IMG/VR virus record: IMGVR_UViG_3300045776_000018
Span: 1 to 51,499 of that record
Source of the DNA: a virus
Length of the DNA: 51,499 nt
Direction: 5' to 3' (one strand)
Of this stretch, positions 50,985-51,499 are shown one piece after another. Position 1 is the first letter of the stretch. Every line of letters begins with the position of its first letter. The translations under genes were made by a program, and so were the position numbers. Below the pieces are notes generated by a model that saw only the letters and a list, made by a program, of their open reading frames with translations, did no database searches and was not told where the DNA came from.

Positions 50985-51272
50985 TTATCCTTCAGTAATG
51001 GCGTCCCGCTCAGCTTGAGACATTGTGTCCCATCGTTCGTCGGTTTCGCCGTTGGTGTATATGTGTGCCATGCCTTTGAATGTGATGATCAGTTCTCTCG
51101 GGACACGACCGGACCTAAACCCCTGACCTTGGATCATCCTCTGCTTCACAAGGGAGCGGACGCAACCTGTCACGTCCACACCATCATGGGTCTTATACTT
51201 CCTATACCATTTGACCCCGATGTTCACGGTGTAGAACAGCAACCCCTCGGTGAGCAGTTGCCTCAACACCAT
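50985..51272 (-). CDS. Small hypothetical protein
   Basis: 95 residues from ATG 51272, preferred because the longer frame lies in the upstream gene. An N-terminal helical segment and SLVKQRMIQGQGFRSGRVPRELIITFKGMAHIY resemble a small winged-helix-like fold, weakly. Ends 3 bp before the metallopeptidase-VWA gene, so the two are coupled. Unknown function. Confidence 0.5.
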   Translation of the reverse strand: MVLRQLLTEGLLFYTVNIGVKWYRKYKTHDGVDVTGCVRSLVKQRMIQGQGFRSGRVPRELIITFKGMAHIYTNGETDERWDTMSQAERDAITEG

Positions 51273-51280
51273 GTCAGCTT

Positions 51281-51484
51281 TCACTGTAAGTTGCCCAACT
51301 TGTCGTATCTTTTTGGGCTTCGCCGTGGAGGCGCGGCGTCGTGGACTATCGCTGCACACCGCGCCTCCATCTCTTGGTTGTCTGGAAACCATAGGGTCTT
51401 CACTCCATAGACGGCCTCGCCGTCCTCACAGGGCCGACCATCCTTGTTGGTCATGATGGTAACTACCCAAAACATTTCCGCCAT
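51281..51484 (-). CDS. Small hypothetical protein
   Basis: 67 residues from ATG 51484; GGAG lies 6 bp upstream, inside an alternative ATG at 51496. The segment MFWVVTIMTNKDGRPCEDGEAVYGVKTLWFPDNQEMEARCAAIV is beta-alpha, then a basic tail. No family recognised. First gene seen of the leftward operon, which enters from outside the window. Confidence 0.5.
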   Translation of the reverse strand: MAEMFWVVTIMTNKDGRPCEDGEAVYGVKTLWFPDNQEMEARCAAIVHDAAPPRRSPKRYDKLGNLQ

Positions 51485-51499
51485 GGCCGGCTCCATCTC

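Noticed and set aside
1-51499. Temperate lifestyle
   Set aside because: No integrase, excisionase or attachment site seen; one Cro-like HTH alone is not enough. The window is partial, so it is not excluded.

Overview
The window is a fragment of a double-stranded DNA tailed phage genome, GC-rich and almost wall-to-wall coding. No integrase, excisionase or rRNA/tRNA gene was seen. The capsid is of the N4-gp56 family. There is a long portal, a giant internal or ejection-type protein, and no sheath or tape-measure gene, so a short-tailed (podovirus-like) particle is the best guess. A GH24 endolysin with a two-part spanin points to a Gram-negative host; nothing fixes the host genus. Both ends run on: TerL is cut at base 1, and the leftward operon continues beyond base 51499.

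Bases 1-29125 are transcribed rightwards and build and release the virion. In order they encode TerL (partial), portal, a small overlapping protein, scaffold, major capsid, a probable decoration protein, small virion proteins, a head-tail adaptor, an Ala/Pro-rich protein, a 2411-residue ejection-type protein, and tail or fibre proteins. A lysis cassette follows (holin, endolysin, i-spanin, o-spanin). Further tail proteins follow, including one with an SPRY-like domain and one long coiled-coil protein.

Bases 29157-51484 are transcribed leftwards and carry replication and nucleotide metabolism. They encode a PrimPol-helicase fusion, a possible ssDNA-binding protein with an acidic tail, an SF2 helicase, a VRR-NUC nuclease, HTH regulators, a Cas4/RecB-like nuclease, an RHH protein, a ParB-like protein, a DEDD exonuclease, an HNH nuclease, an intein-containing family A DNA polymerase, MazG, dCTP deaminase/dUTPase, a DnaA-domain-IV-like protein, a DUF3150 protein and a metallopeptidase-VWA protein. 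The two transcription units converge on a strong hairpin terminator at 29124-29151.

The most striking signal is a dispersed 13-bp palindrome, consensus MRYAGT-N-ACTRYK (best form CACAGT-T-ACTGTG). By eye I count 35 exact AGTWACT cores plus several one-mismatch copies, spread over both transcription units. Inside genes it is always accommodated in frame, mostly as Thr-Val-Thr-Val/Ala or Gln-Leu-Leu-Leu with codons (TTA, CTA, GTT/GTA, ACT) that look unusual for this GC-rich DNA. About ten copies sit on ribosome-binding sites or start codons. This resembles the dispersed 13-bp operators of the ParB homologue KorB on plasmid RK2. The window encodes a ParB-like protein with a copy of the motif directly upstream of its own start. 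A phage-wide operator, partition or spreading network is my leading interpretation; it is an inference.
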